A stretch of 64,000 nucleotides of DNA. Source: Siphonodentalium dalli. Lineage: Eukaryota > Mollusca > Scaphopoda > Gadilida > Siphonodentaliidae. The stretch covers positions 117,820,723 through 117,884,722 of the forward strand of contig CP136063.1 in assembly GCA_032622095.1 (NCBI GenBank), written 5' to 3'. This document shows, piece by piece, positions 35,817 to 47,198 of this stretch; the stretch's first letter is position 1, and each line of letters starts with the position of its first letter. Made by a program: the position numbers and the translations under genes. The notes beneath the pieces were generated by a model that had not been told where the DNA came from, ran no database searches, and saw only the letters and a list, made by a program, of their open reading frames with translations.

Positions 35817-35944
35817 GGGAATATATCATTCACCGGTGTTCTTGCGTGTATCCTCCCATACATTGTCCCAGATGGTTTCTGGATCATTACTTTAGATTCA
35901 GTTATCTGACTGTTTTTCAAATTTCAAATTTTGTATGTGGATAA
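35817..35944 (+). CDS. Probable next RNF213-like exon, reading into a stop
   Basis: Acceptor cccatttatttcag ends at 35816, only 141 bases after the previous donor. Phase 1 is kept: G plus GG gives Gly, then EYIIHRCSCVYPPIHCPRWF. The start 'K-G-E-Y-x-x-x-R-C' matches the end of the RNF213 CBM20 domain, and 'PP..CP' with following aromatics resembles the segment after it. No good donor (gtaag/gtgag type) is visible. The frame instead continues to TAA at 35942-35944, and from about 35890 the sequence becomes a family-B-like dispersed repeat. So either a weak donor within 35840-35890 is used, or a repeat has truncated the gene or isoform. Confidence 0.45.
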
Positions 35945-36060
35945 CCCACATGAAAATACAGGTCAAGTTCGAAGTTGGGTTATGATCCTTGTCAACTTAG
36001 AATTTGCCGATTATCTTGGTAAATCCGTCAAAGATATCTTGCCTACCAAACTTTATGGTA
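35890..36060 (+). repeat. Family-B-like fragment abutting the last exon
   Basis: 'ttatctgactgtttttcaaa', 'ttttgtatgtggataaccca', 'aatacaggtcaagttcgaag' and 'gggttatgatcc' match the family B / 57-kb core units. The repeat edge falls inside the open frame that starts at 35817. Confidence 0.55.
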
Positions 36061-37280
36061 TATTCCTATTTTCAGTAGAAAAGGTTAGCAAATCTACCAT
36101 TGAAAAAGGTACGAAAATTATATGGTCCATTCGTTTATTCATGGTCCATTGTTATCCCAATTGGTGGCATATTATCCTTCATGGACCACGTGATCTCCAT
36201 TTTGCCGAATTGTTTGAGAAAGAATTCTGCGATATCAGCCTTTGGTTCTAAAAGTAACAGGTTTCCATTGTTGGTAGATGAAGGCTTGCTGATCTCTGAA
36301 ATCCCCACTAACAGGACCATGTTAGGCCTAAGGGGAAACAGGTTAATGATGTTGTGTGCTCTTCCTACAGACAGGGAAATAGATAACTGGAGGCTGCTTC
36401 CCCTCGCTGCGAGATTTTAACTAGCATTGGGTGGAGGGACGCTAGATAATAGGGATCCGCCCACTAGTTTAGCACTTCAGGGCATTGGTTATCCAAGCAT
36501 ATTTTACTCTGCCAACTCCATGGAGTAGGGATCTCAGTTCCTGGCTGCCTTCAGGTCAAGGAAACAGCAGCCAGTGACTTCTCAGTTGGGTTTGAATCTT
36601 ATTGAAAAAAGAATTTGTTCCCCGACTCAGTTAGTGCATTCTCGGAACCCTGCTTCTCATAACAGCCCATCACCAGGACGGACAGGCGGAGATTAGGATC
36701 AGGACACATAATAGGGTCTTCTTAGTGAACAAAGAGGTCTTTCCGACACCGGACCAAAAGTGGGTTTATATCGATATGGAACTTCATACATTTCAGCTGC
36801 CGGTCTGAGTCCAGTAATGTAATGTTATACTACTCATACAGATCTACATCAGGGGGCTGACCTTCCATGGCTCATGTCACGAATTTCATTGGAATCCCCT
36901 TAATGCATTTCACTCTGGCTACAAATTCCAGGGTGGCAGGTTAGACTGGTGTCCTTCCTTTTGAAGACCTGTAGTGGTTAGCCGTAGTCACTTCTGCAGT
37001 CAAATATGGATGTGGCAGCGATGCCAGCAGTGTTGTATTCTCTTCCCTATTGGTAGGAAGTCTTCGCACATTTTTACTCATCTGGTGCTTTCCGACAACC
37101 ACATTGTAGTGAGTTACTTATGTTTTACAAAGGGTCTCAGTATCTTAAAATCTGACTATTGAGCCAAAATTACATGTAGGTCCACTATGTGTAAGAAGTA
37201 TGACAGCCATCAGTAAGGTTAATGGTTTGGGTGATGGGTTCTATGGTATTGCTAGGGTCCTCCTTTATAATTTGTAATAT
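36061..37280. other. No recognisable gene
   Basis: Frames at 35931-36251 and 36100-36420 overlap one another and show no domain. No RNF213 exon (AAA+ Walker motifs, long helical repeats) was recognised here. Confidence 0.4.
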
Positions 37281-37285
37281 ATAAT

Positions 37286-38310
37286 TATACCCCCATCCCA
37301 AAAGATGGGGGGTATACTGGATTACATGCATCCGTCTGTCTATCTGTCCGTCTAGCCATCCGTCCAACTGTCGATCTGCTCATGTATCTCAACCACGAGT
37401 GATTGAATCTCAAAGAAATTTGGTATGCAAGTTTGGCATCAGTAGGGCTTTCAAAAGAGGGTTCATTGATGTTGTTCACATTTTCTGTTCAAGATTTAGC
37501 CCTCTTTGTTTATCTGAAAATGTTGGATTTCCGTCCGTCCACTCTTATATCTGAACCATGGGTTATTGGATCTCAAATTAAATTTGGCATGCAGGGGTTT
37601 GGCATCATGAGGGCTTTCTAAAGAATAATCATTAATGTTATTCACATTTTTCATTCAAGAGTTATCGCTCTTTCATTATCTGAAAATGTTGGATTTCTGT
37701 CCATCCGCTAATATATCTCAACCATGGGTTATCGGATCTCAATGAAATTTGGTAAGCAGGTTTGGCATCAGGGGGGCTTTCAAAATGGGGCTCATTGATG
37801 TTGTTCACATTTTCTGTTCAAGATTTAGCCCTCTTTGTTTATCTGAAAATATTGGATTTCCGTCCGTCCCCTCTTATATCTCAACCATGGGTTTTCGGAT
37901 CTCAAATTAAATTTGGCATGCAGGGGTTTGGCATCATGAGGGCTTTCTAAAGAAGAATCATTGATGTTGTTCACATTTTCCGTTCTAGATTTATCCCTCT
38001 TTGTTTATCTGAAAATGTTGGATTTCCATCCGTCCCCTCTTATATCTCAACCATGGGTTTTCGGATCTCAAATTAAATTTGGCATGCAGGGGTTTGGCTT
38101 TCTAAAGAGGGTTCATTGACATTGTTCACGTTTTCTGTTCAAGAGTTATCGCTCTTTCATTGTCTGAAAATGTTGGATTTCCTTCCATCGTTCGTTAGAA
38201 TTGTCAAGTAATTTGTTCATTCGTCATATCTTTTTTCACAATTTGGTTTCCGACCTGCCTATATTTAAGTTTTCACCATGGGGGTATCCCAACACCCTCT
38301 TGTTTTGGTT
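37286..38310 (+). mobile_element. Tandem-core element, family D
   Basis: The 5' hairpin at 37286-37316 (TATACCCCCATCCC pairing with GATGGGGGGTATA) leads to ACTGGATTAC and CCGTCTGTCTATCTGTCCG. About five ~160-bp units follow with 'atatctcaaccatgggttat', 'cggatctcaaa', 'tttggcatgcaggggtttgg', 'ttcattgatgttgttcacat' and 'tttgtttatctgaaaatgtt'. The element ends near 38310 with 'gggggtatcccaacaccctc' and TTGTTTT. The two small frames repeated at 37403 and 37762 are products of the tandem unit. Confidence 0.85.
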
Positions 38311-39453
38311 ATGTTGTTTATTTTATCTCACTTAAAAGACTGTTTTTCCTTGTGGTCTTTGCATCTGCCGGTGGGTCAGCGCGTTATATGAATTATTTAG
38401 TAATCCCTTTTTAGCTCACCTGAGACGAAGTCTCCGGTGGAGCTATAGTCATCACTCCGCGTCCGTCGTCCGTCCATCCATTGTCTGTCCGTCCATCCGT
38501 ACGTCAACAATTCTTTGAACATCTTCTCTTCTGGAACCGTCAGACCGAATTGGTTCATATATGGTGTGGTTGTTCCCTAAGTGACTCTCATTCAGATTTG
38601 TTCAAATGAGGACACTGGGTCAAATAGTTGCGAAGCCAGGGCCATAACTCTATAATTCTTACTACGACTTCTTCTCAAATTTCATTGGGCCGAATGGGTT
38701 CATATTTGGTACAAAGGGTCCTTGGCGGACTGTTATTCAGATTTGTTCAAATGAGGTCACTGGGTCGAATGTGGGCGGAGCCAGTGACATAACTTAAAAA
38801 AAAAAAACATTTGTTAAATTCAGATTTTTGGAATTTTAACCATACTCAATTTAACAAACACAAAATTAATTTTTTAATTATTTTATAAAATTTGAAAAAA
38901 GTGACACCATTATAACATCTGCAGAGTTATGAAACTTTAATCTTTAATCTTCTGAAATTACTGAAATATTTCATTACCCATCCCCCCTCCCACATGGCCC
39001 AGACCCACCCCCACCCTGCAGTGGCCTGCACCCAACAACATCCCTTCCAACATATATCATTTTCAGCTCCCAACTTTAATACCTGTTATATTAAAGTTGC
39101 AGGTATCTCTTTGTGGATAGACAGAGACAAACACAGGTCATTAATCTAGATTAGAATAATATGTTACTGACAGCTTGTATAAACATACTGCTAGCAATTT
39201 TAAACAAACTGCCTGAATTTAGTGTGTCTGACATTTGCAGAATGAGGTCAGAGAATCATTAATAAGAGGCATTTACTTTGGCTCTAACTGTATGTGTGGT
39301 ATGCCTACATATAATCATGAAGGTAAATGATATATACATCACTGATATAATCAAGTGAAATCTGACATTTTATAAACATTCACTTGAGATCTGCTAGAAG
39401 TAATTAATTCCCTATTGTATTGTTCAACAGGGCAAATAGCATGCCTGTCATTT

Positions 39454-39546
39454 GCAGAATGAGGTCCCCAGAGGGTGAATTTAGTGATGCTATCCCACAC
39501 AGTGGGCTAGCATCACCAAATTCACCCTCTGGAGACCTCATTCTGC
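39454..39546. repeat. Long hairpin, 45-bp arms, copy 1
   Basis: Arms 39454-39498 and 39502-39546 around a 3-nt loop, with few mismatches. Each arm carries 'gcagaatgaggt', 'agagggtgaatt' and 'gatgct'. The frame at 39420-39617 is a by-product of the palindrome. Confidence 0.85.
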
Positions 39547-39744
39547 TTAGGCCTCATCTTCTGGGAAGTATCTATAGTATCAAATTAACATTGTTGTTAG
39601 CTACATTTCCCTTCTAGGAAGTTTCTATATCCCCTAATTTGCAGAAGATAAAATTCATAAATGAGGTGCCCAATGGGTGAACATCAACTTCAACTGGGGA
39701 ACTTCAATCTTATCCTAGGTCTGCCATAGCAGCTGAGGGCCTTA

Positions 39745-39838
39745 GCAGAATGAGGTCCCCAGAGGGTGAATTTAGTGATGCTAGCCTATTGTACAGGATA
39801 GCGTCACTAAAGTCACCCTCTGGGGGACCTCATTCTGC
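39745..39838. repeat. Long hairpin, ~43-bp arms, copy 2
   Basis: Same arm sequence as the hairpin at 39454-39546, with a different centre ('ctattgtacaggatag'). A single arm start ('gacatttgcagaatgaggtc') also occurs at about 39230. Confidence 0.85.
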
Positions 39839-41123
39839 AAATGACAGACACACTATCACACTATTTCAAGGCTTGATTGTATAATACATTGTGTTGCTTG
39901 AGGCCAGGCACATACAATGTATGAATAGGCACACTATTTGCAGGCTAGCTCCTTTGGTGATTGTGATTCAGATTTGTTCAATCAGGGTCACCAGGTCAAG
40001 TAGGTGCAAGGCCAGCTACATTACTCTTTCTCTCCAAAGTAATTTATAATGTGTCTTCTATGCAAGAATCAAATGGCCTATTTTGCTTATATTTGGTATG
40101 AAATTACCTTGGATGACAGATTTGTGAAAATGGGATCACAAAGTCAAATAAGGGCAGAGCCAGAGACATAACTATTTCACAACATAGTAATTCTTAAAAT
40201 ATGTTTGCAAGAACTAGTTGGTTTATTTAGCATGGAATGTTCTTCCTTGACTGCAATTCAGATTTTAAAAAATGGGGTCACCTGGTCAAATAGGGGCCAA
40301 ACGAAGGACAGTTTCCCTCTTAATATGCTTCCTTCACAAGGACCATCAGGTCTATTTTACTGATATTTATCATATGTATGAAGGGTTCTTTGGTGTGTGG
40401 GATTCAAATTTATTCAGATGGGGTCACCAGGTTAAATAGGGTGGGACCAGGGACATAACTATATGTCTCTATAGTAATTCTTAAAATGTCTTCTCAAGAG
40501 AGGTTGGACTATTTAGCTTACATATAGTATGGAGCAATCAGGAGGATCCTTTAGTGACTGAAATTAAGATTTGTTAAAATGAGGTCAACCTGTCAAGAAA
40601 TGGCGGGGCTATGGGGAGTTAACACTTTTGTGTCTAATAAAATTATTGAAATACCAAATTCATTAAAACATCTACCTTGGAACCACCTGACTGATTAATC
40701 TGACATACATGTATTGTGTTTTGGGTCCATGGATAATGGGCTTCAAACATGTCTAAATGGTTTTAGAAAAAGGCGCTTGTGAGATTGGACATTTCCAACA
40801 ATTGAGAAAGTTTGAGGTGTCAGTTGTGAAATTCCAACCTAAGACTTGGGAGTCTGTAGCCCGGTCGGAGGAGACTTGTTGAGCTGGAGGAGGAGGGGGT
40901 GATCAGTAGTGTACAGTTGGTAATTTCAAGGTGGATTTTCACCAATTTACATACGTGAAGTCTCTATAATCACATATCCTGTTTAGAGCTATTTCTTTTT
41001 AAGTGATTATGAAAAGTTCTGACTGATGTGGTCTCCAGAGTCCCAGTCTTATCAGTCTTTGCAGTCTGGTGAGCGACCCCACAGTCATTGACTGTCTTGT
41101 TTAAGATCAATTTTGCAGTTTTT

Positions 41124-43099
41124 ATGTTTACCCATACCATAGTATGGTAAACATAGTGTCGTTGTCCGGATTGACCACTCGTCGTTAGTCCGTCCGTCCG
41201 TCTGTCTGTCTGTCTGTAGATAACTCGAACATTTTATATCTGATCGGAACCAAATTTTGTATATGAATTTCTCAGCATAAAAGACAGATCGAGTTCGAAT
41301 ATGGGTTCGATCCGAGTTTTATTTTACGGAGTTATGACCCTTTTTCGACTTAGAATTCATGCATGCTACCATAAATCAAATTTGGTATGCAAGTTTCTCG
41401 GGCCAAAATACAGATCGAGTTCGAATATGGGTTTGATCCGATATTTTGTAAAGGAGTTATGGCTCTTTGATATAGAATTTCTGCATATTTTGATAAATCA
41501 ACCATTTTTCAACTGATAAGAACCAAATTTGGTATGCGAGTTTATCAACTCAAAATACAGATCAAGTTTGAATATGGGTCAGATCAAGTTTTTTATACCA
41601 GAATTATGGCCCCTTTTAACTAAGAATTGAACAGATTTGAGATTTGCTTACAATATATAACTGTAGCAGCTTACAACTGTGGTATCAGTAAGAGAGACTA
41701 GAGATAATCTCTATTATTGATACCTGGTAATTAAATCTGATACTCACTGCTGCACTTTAATAGCTATCTGTTGTTTATTGCATTTCCATAGTGTGTGGAC
41801 AGTGATTTCTCAGGATTTATCAACTCCAACATAGCTCTCTGGTCTTGCATGGATTTTGGGATTAATATTAACCCATTCCATAGACACATGATATCTGATA
41901 GGCAGATATTAAATTATATCTTTCACTTTGAGCCAGGTTCAGTAAGGAAATGTCTTATTTTGAAATTCCCTCTATTGCATTTGGGGTGCAGGATAATAAT
42001 TATGTTGCTTGTATTCTTGAGACTGACTTATTGTGTGGGCTTCTAAATCCATATACATGCATTTATAGACTATTTTGATCAGTTCATTAGTGTGATTAAG
42101 ATCAACCCCTTGCTATCTCATTTAATAACTCAAATATTTGTCATTGATTATATTATATTTCAAGTCATAGTTTATGATAACACACCCCTGACCTGTACAG
42201 AGAGGGTCATTTGGTTTAATTGCTTTAAAATATTTTCAAAATTAACCCACCCATTCCATAGACATACAGTATGCTATCCAATGTAATAAATCTAATATCT
42301 TCAATCTCATATCCCTGGTGACCTCTAGTTATCTCATAATTATGCATTGAAGTATGTTATATCCAATCATTATCAATCATATTTTAATTTTTTTTTTAAA
42401 TAGTTTATATTTAACTGTTATGTATGGTTCTTCTGCCTGACTATGGACTGAGCTCTATAAGACTATATATCTATTTTAAACTGACTTAATAGGTTGGAAT
42501 CAAATGCCATATCCATGTTCATATGGAAGGTGCCCAATAAGTCTTATGCCACTTGTGAACTTAAAGGTACTCAATTCGATTTGATCGTCCCCATATCATC
42601 AGATTCCAACAACAACAGTTTTTTTTGAAATTCCGCTTCTGTTATCAGAATCAATTAATTGCCCAAAAATAATGCTAACCACAGTCTACTATAGTATAAA
42701 AATTGCCCAAAATCTGTTATTTATCAACATTTTGTACAATGAAATTTTGATACTTTGTCATATATCTGACACAAAAAAAACACTTGATTTTAGAGTTATC
42801 CATCTTCATCAACTTTCATACGGCTACTAAATATTCCAGGTGGTTAAAGATAATAGATTAAAAAAATTTATATCTGCTTACTCTGAGCTTTGAGGAATGG
42901 GTTCCTCGATTTGAATAAAATATTTTTTACCCCCCGAAGCCAAATAAAACGTAACTGAGGGGTGCTTAATCGGATCGAGTAGCTTTAATAGTAAGGTGTG
43001 AATTGTTGAAAAGGTTGGTGTAAGGATTTATGAAAATAGCTAATCGTTATTGCCAAGGTATGGGTTAAACATCTGCCGATCGTGATCGGCCTCTCGTTT
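41124..43099 (+). mobile_element. Tandem-core element, family B, full copy
   Basis: The 5' end is TTTACCCATACCATAGTATG with a TACCATAGTATGGTA palindrome, then GTCCGTCCGTCCGTCTGTCT. Three ~130-bp units follow ('gatcggaaccaaattttgta', 'cagatcgagttcgaatatgg', 'gagttatg(a/g)c(c/t)c'), then a unique part shared with 60.95-62.04 kb ('gataggcagatatta', 'ttattttgaaattccctc'). The 3' end is 'atgggttaaacatctgcc', hairpin GCCGATCGTGATCGGC (43075-43090) and CTCTCGTTT. A TTAA MITE is inserted at 42565-42984. Confidence 0.8.
42565..42984. mobile_element. TTAA MITE, family T1, long copy
   Basis: TTAA at 42561-42564 and 42985-42988. The left end is AGGTACTCAATTCGATTTGA; the right end, read inward, is AGCTACTCGATCCGATTAAG. 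It shares 'actctgagctttgag', 'ttaccccccgaagccaaa' and 'gtaactgaggggtg' with the 235-bp copy at 28013-28247. Confidence 0.8.
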
Positions 43100-43329
43100 A
43101 ATACTCCATTTGTTCGGAATCTTTGGATCGGTGCAGAGTTCTAAATTCCTGTCTCCAAAATTGACTGAAAAACTCAGAGTGCCTTATTGGCTGTTCGGAG
43201 CAGCCTCCGATTGCTGGGAGCGGCCTTCTATCGATTCCCCCATTGTGATAGTGTTATTCACCTTCTGTGGTGTTGACCTTTGGAAGGTTATTTCTGAAGC
43301 AAAACCTGTCGTCCGTCCCTCTGTCACAC

Positions 43330-43745
43330 TTTTGAATACCTTCATGGTGTAATCATCTCCTCCTACAGATTTCATCCCATAGATTTGAAACTTCAGAATA
43401 TTGTTGCCCATATATTGAAGATGTGCAACATGTATATAGATGATGGGAAAATTATTTTTTTACAGAGTTATTAACCCTTTTCGACTTTTTTTTATAATTT
43501 TCAGTATGAGGGTACCTTCATGGTGTAATCAACTCCTCCTACAGTTTTCATCCGAGAGATTTGAAACTCCAGAATATTGTTGCCCATATATTGAAGATGT
43601 GCAACATGTATATAGATGACGGATTTTTTTTTTTTACAGAGTTACCCACTCCTCCTACAGTTCTGATCGTAGATATTTGAAACTTTAGAGTATTGTTACC
43701 CACATATTGGAGATGTGCAACATGTATATAGATGACGTAAACATT
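43330..43745 (+). repeat. Three tandem units, ~125-170 bp
   Basis: 'ttcatggtgtaatca(t/a)ctcctcctaca', 'agatttgaaac', 'agaatattgttgcccatata' and 'gatgtgcaacatgtatatag' repeat near 43340-43445, 43510-43620 and 43640-43735, spaced by 'acagagtta' and T-rich runs. The unit resembles tandem-core elements but its ends were not found. Confidence 0.75.
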
Positions 43746-43749
43746 ATTT

Positions 43750-45290
43750 CAACATTTTTTAAAATTTCTTTAACAAAGCGGCATCGACTTGCCACGTGTT
43801 CGGGGACACTGTGATCGGCTGACCTTTTATCACAATTGTAATTGTGTTCTATAAATTGACACCTCTCCATTATAACATGTGAGCTTATTTTCCTCCAGTG
43901 CCTTTCAATTGTTCTTGAGTTACAATGAGTACACCATACTATGATGATCAGCTAATAATTTTTGACCCCCCCCCCCCTAACAACATTTTTTGTGGGACTA
44001 TTATTAAATAGCTGGTGTCCGTCCATCCTTACTGAAAGTTTCCGGATGAGTTTTTCAGCTCAAAACACAGGTCAAGATCGAATATTTGTTCGGTACACCC
44101 ATTTTTGCTGGAGTTATGGCCCCTTTTTGTCCCCCAAAAAAATTCGGAGGGCTATTATAATCAGCACGTTCGCTGACTATTTATGTGTATGTGGCTATTA
44201 TTTTGTGAAATGGATATTTATGCAGCTAGCCCAGAGTAGGACAGACTATCCGAATTCAGAACAATTCGCGACCCAAGCTCCTAAATGTTTGTCTCAACTC
44301 GAGAGTAGTGAGGATGACCCAACAACCAGTTCTAGAAAGAAAACTCTCACTATAAACCATCATTGCGACACCTCACCCCACTCAAGTTGAGACCTACTGA
44401 TTTTTCCCATATTTACCCTGTTGTTCAAATCTGAGGCCCGGAGGGAGTTGCTTGGTTTGAGCCAACTATCAATTGAGGTAAATGGCTTACCCAATCAAAT
44501 GGTAACCTATTTGTTAAATTTTTGGCATGATGAAATTATATACATGTAAAATGATAGTCAGGATCAAACGTGGGAGACTAAAATGCCACAAGGTTCCATA
44601 AGCCGCCACTGATTCCGGCTCTAGGAACCTGACCCCACCCAACTATCTCGGAGGCCAATATCCATCTCCCAATGCAAGTAAGGTGTCATGCAATATAATA
44701 GTCAGGACAGCAACATTTGTACAATATTTACAAGGGGACAAACCCCCATACTACTACAGTATATCCCACTTTATCACATAGTCTCGGTGCAAGAGGAATT
44801 TATGTTAATAAGCGTGTATGTTTATGTGCGGGATTCCGATATTTGGCCCATTTTGTGTGTCCTTTGTATGGACATTTGACCACGTTTTCCGTCGCCATCA
44901 TCAATCATTGAATATGATGGTTGTTTTATTTATTTTTCTAATATTCTTCTTTTTATGTCACCAAAATTAACTTGACACAACATAACTTTGATGAATGATT
45001 GTAGAATCAATCTTGATGCATGTATTATGCATGAAAAAGAACCAGAAACAAGTTAATTTAAGCACCGCAAGTCGGCTTCCATTTTCACTAAATTCGACAT
45101 CCGGTTACAAAGTCAGGAGGAGTAACTCTATCTGTAGACATTGGAGTGAATAGGGGATAGCTTTACTTTCATTTTTATTACGAGTCAAACAGACATTAAA
45201 ACATGAACAATAAAACAAATAAAATTATTACATATAAACATTACACACACAGTAGCACAATTGTTCAAGGTATCCAATCATCACATCTTT
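43750..45290. other. No recognisable gene
   Basis: Contains scraps of tandem-core sequence ('ggtgtccgtccatccttact' near 44013, 'cacaggtcaagatcgaatat', 'gagttatggccccttt') and a family E scrap near 44180-44230. The frame at 43962-44390 runs through these repeats and is not called. Confidence 0.45.
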
Positions 45291-45297
45291 GCCTAAT

Positions 45298-46290
45298 TAT
45301 ACCCCCTATTTAAAAAAAAGGGGGGTATACTGTTTTGCACCTGTCCGTGCGTGCGTGTCTCCGTGCGTGCGTCTGTGCATCCGGCCATGCGTCCGTACAT
45401 CCGTTCGATGTCTGTTCATGTCATAACTTGAACAATAGTGCTCGGATCTCAATGAAATTTGGTATGGATGTTCACTACTATGAGGACATTCAATAGAGGG
45501 TTCCATCGTTATGATCGGATTTTCCATTCTTGAGTTATTCATCTTTGTTTATCTGGAAATGTTGGATTTTTGGTCCATCTGGTGTCTGTTCATGTCGTAA
45601 CTTAAACAGTTGTGCTGGGATCTCAATGAAATTTGGAATGGATGTTCACAACTATGAGGACATTAAATAGAGGGTTCCATCGTTTTGTTCGGATTTTCCA
45701 TTCTAGAGTTATTCATCTTTGTTTATCTGGAAATGTTGGCTTTTTGGTCTGTCTTGTGTCTGTTCATGTCGTAACTTCAACAGTTGTGCTGGGATCTCAA
45801 TGAAATTTGGTATGGAAGTTCACTACTATGAGGACATCAAAAAGAGGGTTCCATCGTTTTGTTCGGATTTTCCATTCTAGAGTTATACATCTTTGATTAT
45901 CTGGAAATGTTGGCTTTTTGGTCCGTCTGGTGTCTGTTCATGTCGTAACTTCAACAGTTGTGCTGGGATCTCAATGAAATTTGGTATGGATGTTCACCAC
46001 TGTGAGGACATTCAATAGATGGCTCCATTGTTCTGTTTGGCTTTTCCATTCTAGAGTTATTCAAGTTTGTTTATCAGGACATGTTGGCTGTTTGGTCCAT
46101 CCGATGTCTGTTCAGGTCATAACTTGAACAGTATTATGCTCGGATCTCAATGAAATTTAGTATGGATGTTCACCACTATGAGGACATTTAATGGCACATT
46201 CAACTGTTTTTTGTTTTGTTTTTTGTGCTATAGTTATTCATCTTCATTTATATGAAAATGCTGATTTTTGGGTCCATCTGTCTGAGTATA
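45298..46290 (+). mobile_element. Tandem-core element, family D, second copy
   Basis: 5' hairpin at 45298-45329 (TATACCCCC pairing with GGGGGTATA), then TCCGTGCGTGCGTCTGTG. About five ~180-bp units follow with 'ggatctcaatgaaatttggt', 'atggatgttcac', 'actatgaggacat', 'gagggttccatcgtt', 'gttattcatctttgtttatc' and 'tgtctgttcatgtcgtaact'. The 3' end is not resolved; it merges into the pogo-like segment near 46290. Confidence 0.85.
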
Positions 46291-46333
46291 GCAGTCATAA
46301 GTTATAGATATGCCCACACTAGGCGGTATGTCA

Positions 46334-46573
46334 CTAGGGGGTATGTACCGGACGACAGTCCATCTCTTGTTGCTGTTGCTTCCTGTCGTGATTCTCCGTT
46401 GTTTCATACATTTTTTTAATCTCGTCACGTTTGTTGCTGATGTACAAAATCTGCGTTTGTGAACACGCAAATTTCTTCGCTAACTCAGTCTGTGTGTAAA
46501 GCTTTTGCTCAAGCAATTTAACAACTTCGTATTTAACTCTGAGTGACAAATCGTTACGTTTACGTTTAGACAT
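46334..46573 (-). pseudogene. Pogo/Tigger-type helix-turn-helix fragment
   Basis: On the minus strand an ATG opens MSKRKRNDLSLRVKYEVVKL and then TQTELAKKFACSQTQILYIS. A basic start, 'S-L-x-x-K-x-x-V-V-K-L-L-E' and 'T-Q-x-E-L-A-K-K-F-x-x-S-Q-x-Q-I' are typical of the CENP-B-type N-terminal DNA-binding domain of Tigger/pogo transposases. The frame stops after 79 codons. No second HTH (CENPB) or DDE domain follows; beyond 46334 the sequence soon becomes a family D element. It is therefore either a 5' remnant cut off by another element or a free HTH peptide. Confidence 0.65.
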
Positions 46574-46579
46574 TTTGGA

Positions 46580-47185
46580 TGGTTATGATGAGAGAAAGTA
46601 TGGCCTGAGTTTTATATGATATGAATCAGACAGCGTGGACTATGTCACCAGGTTTAAGTAAACATACTCATCCGTTTCCTATTCATACAAATTAGGTTCT
46701 TATTTTAAGCGTGATCGCGGTGATGCAATGTCGTGACATAGGAATGTTGCGGACACGGAATTCAAAGCCCTGTCAAAGTACATTAAAGTCCCATTGTAAA
46801 TGGATTAAAAAGAGCACACATGCCGGATTGTAAGTGATAAAAAACAATTAGCTGGCAGGCCTATCAGTATCTTAAGCGCCCATGTGGTCGTTCACAGCTT
46901 GTTTCTCTTAGCTTGTTTCTCTTTGTTTGCCGTCTTTGCATTGATTGCATTACATAATTAACTATAATGGCCTCTCGATTAACTGACATGTGTGCATAGT
47001 TTCACCCGCGTGGCTAACATGTTATTGCATATATCTATGTTTATAACCGGTTGTCTATCAAAATCTTATGTTATTAGAGGGTAGAAATTAACATATAATA
47101 CAGTGTAAATGGTTTGGTGCAGGAACATAATATGGTTATAAACGGGATATGTTTTTATCCGTTATGTTAATAAGTGGGATCACAG
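46580..47185. other. No recognisable feature
   Basis: Sequence upstream of the minus-strand HTH fragment. Somewhat CpG-richer near 46.68-46.75 kb. No terminal repeat of a pogo element could be fixed. Confidence 0.35.
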
Positions 47186-47198
47186 GGGATTGCAGGGG

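Larger units (their letters stand above)
38411..41102 (+). mobile_element. Tandem-core element, family C, large copy
   Basis: 5' hairpin at 38411 (TTTTTAGCTCACCTGAGACG...GTCTCCGGTGGAGCTA), CCGTCCGTCC runs and several units with 'gggttcatatttggta', 'cagatttgttcaaatgaggt' and 'gggcggagccag(t/g)gacataa'. The 3' end is 'gagcgacccc', hairpin ACAGTCATTGACTGT (41081-41095), CTTGTTT. Long hairpins lie inside at 39.45-39.84 kb. Only a few bases separate it from the family B element that follows. Confidence 0.75.

Noticed and set aside
36100-36420. Overlapping 106-codon ORFs as further RNF213 exons
   Set aside because: The two frames overlap out of phase, lack good splice sites in the required phase and show no RNF213 motif.
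36280-36640. tRNA-derived SINE suggested by 'gggtttgaatct'
   Set aside because: Only one weak B-box-like word, with no A box at proper spacing and no tail repeat.
43962-44390. 142-codon plus-strand ORF
   Set aside because: It crosses several repeat scraps (tandem-core and family E pieces), has no domain and no splice context.
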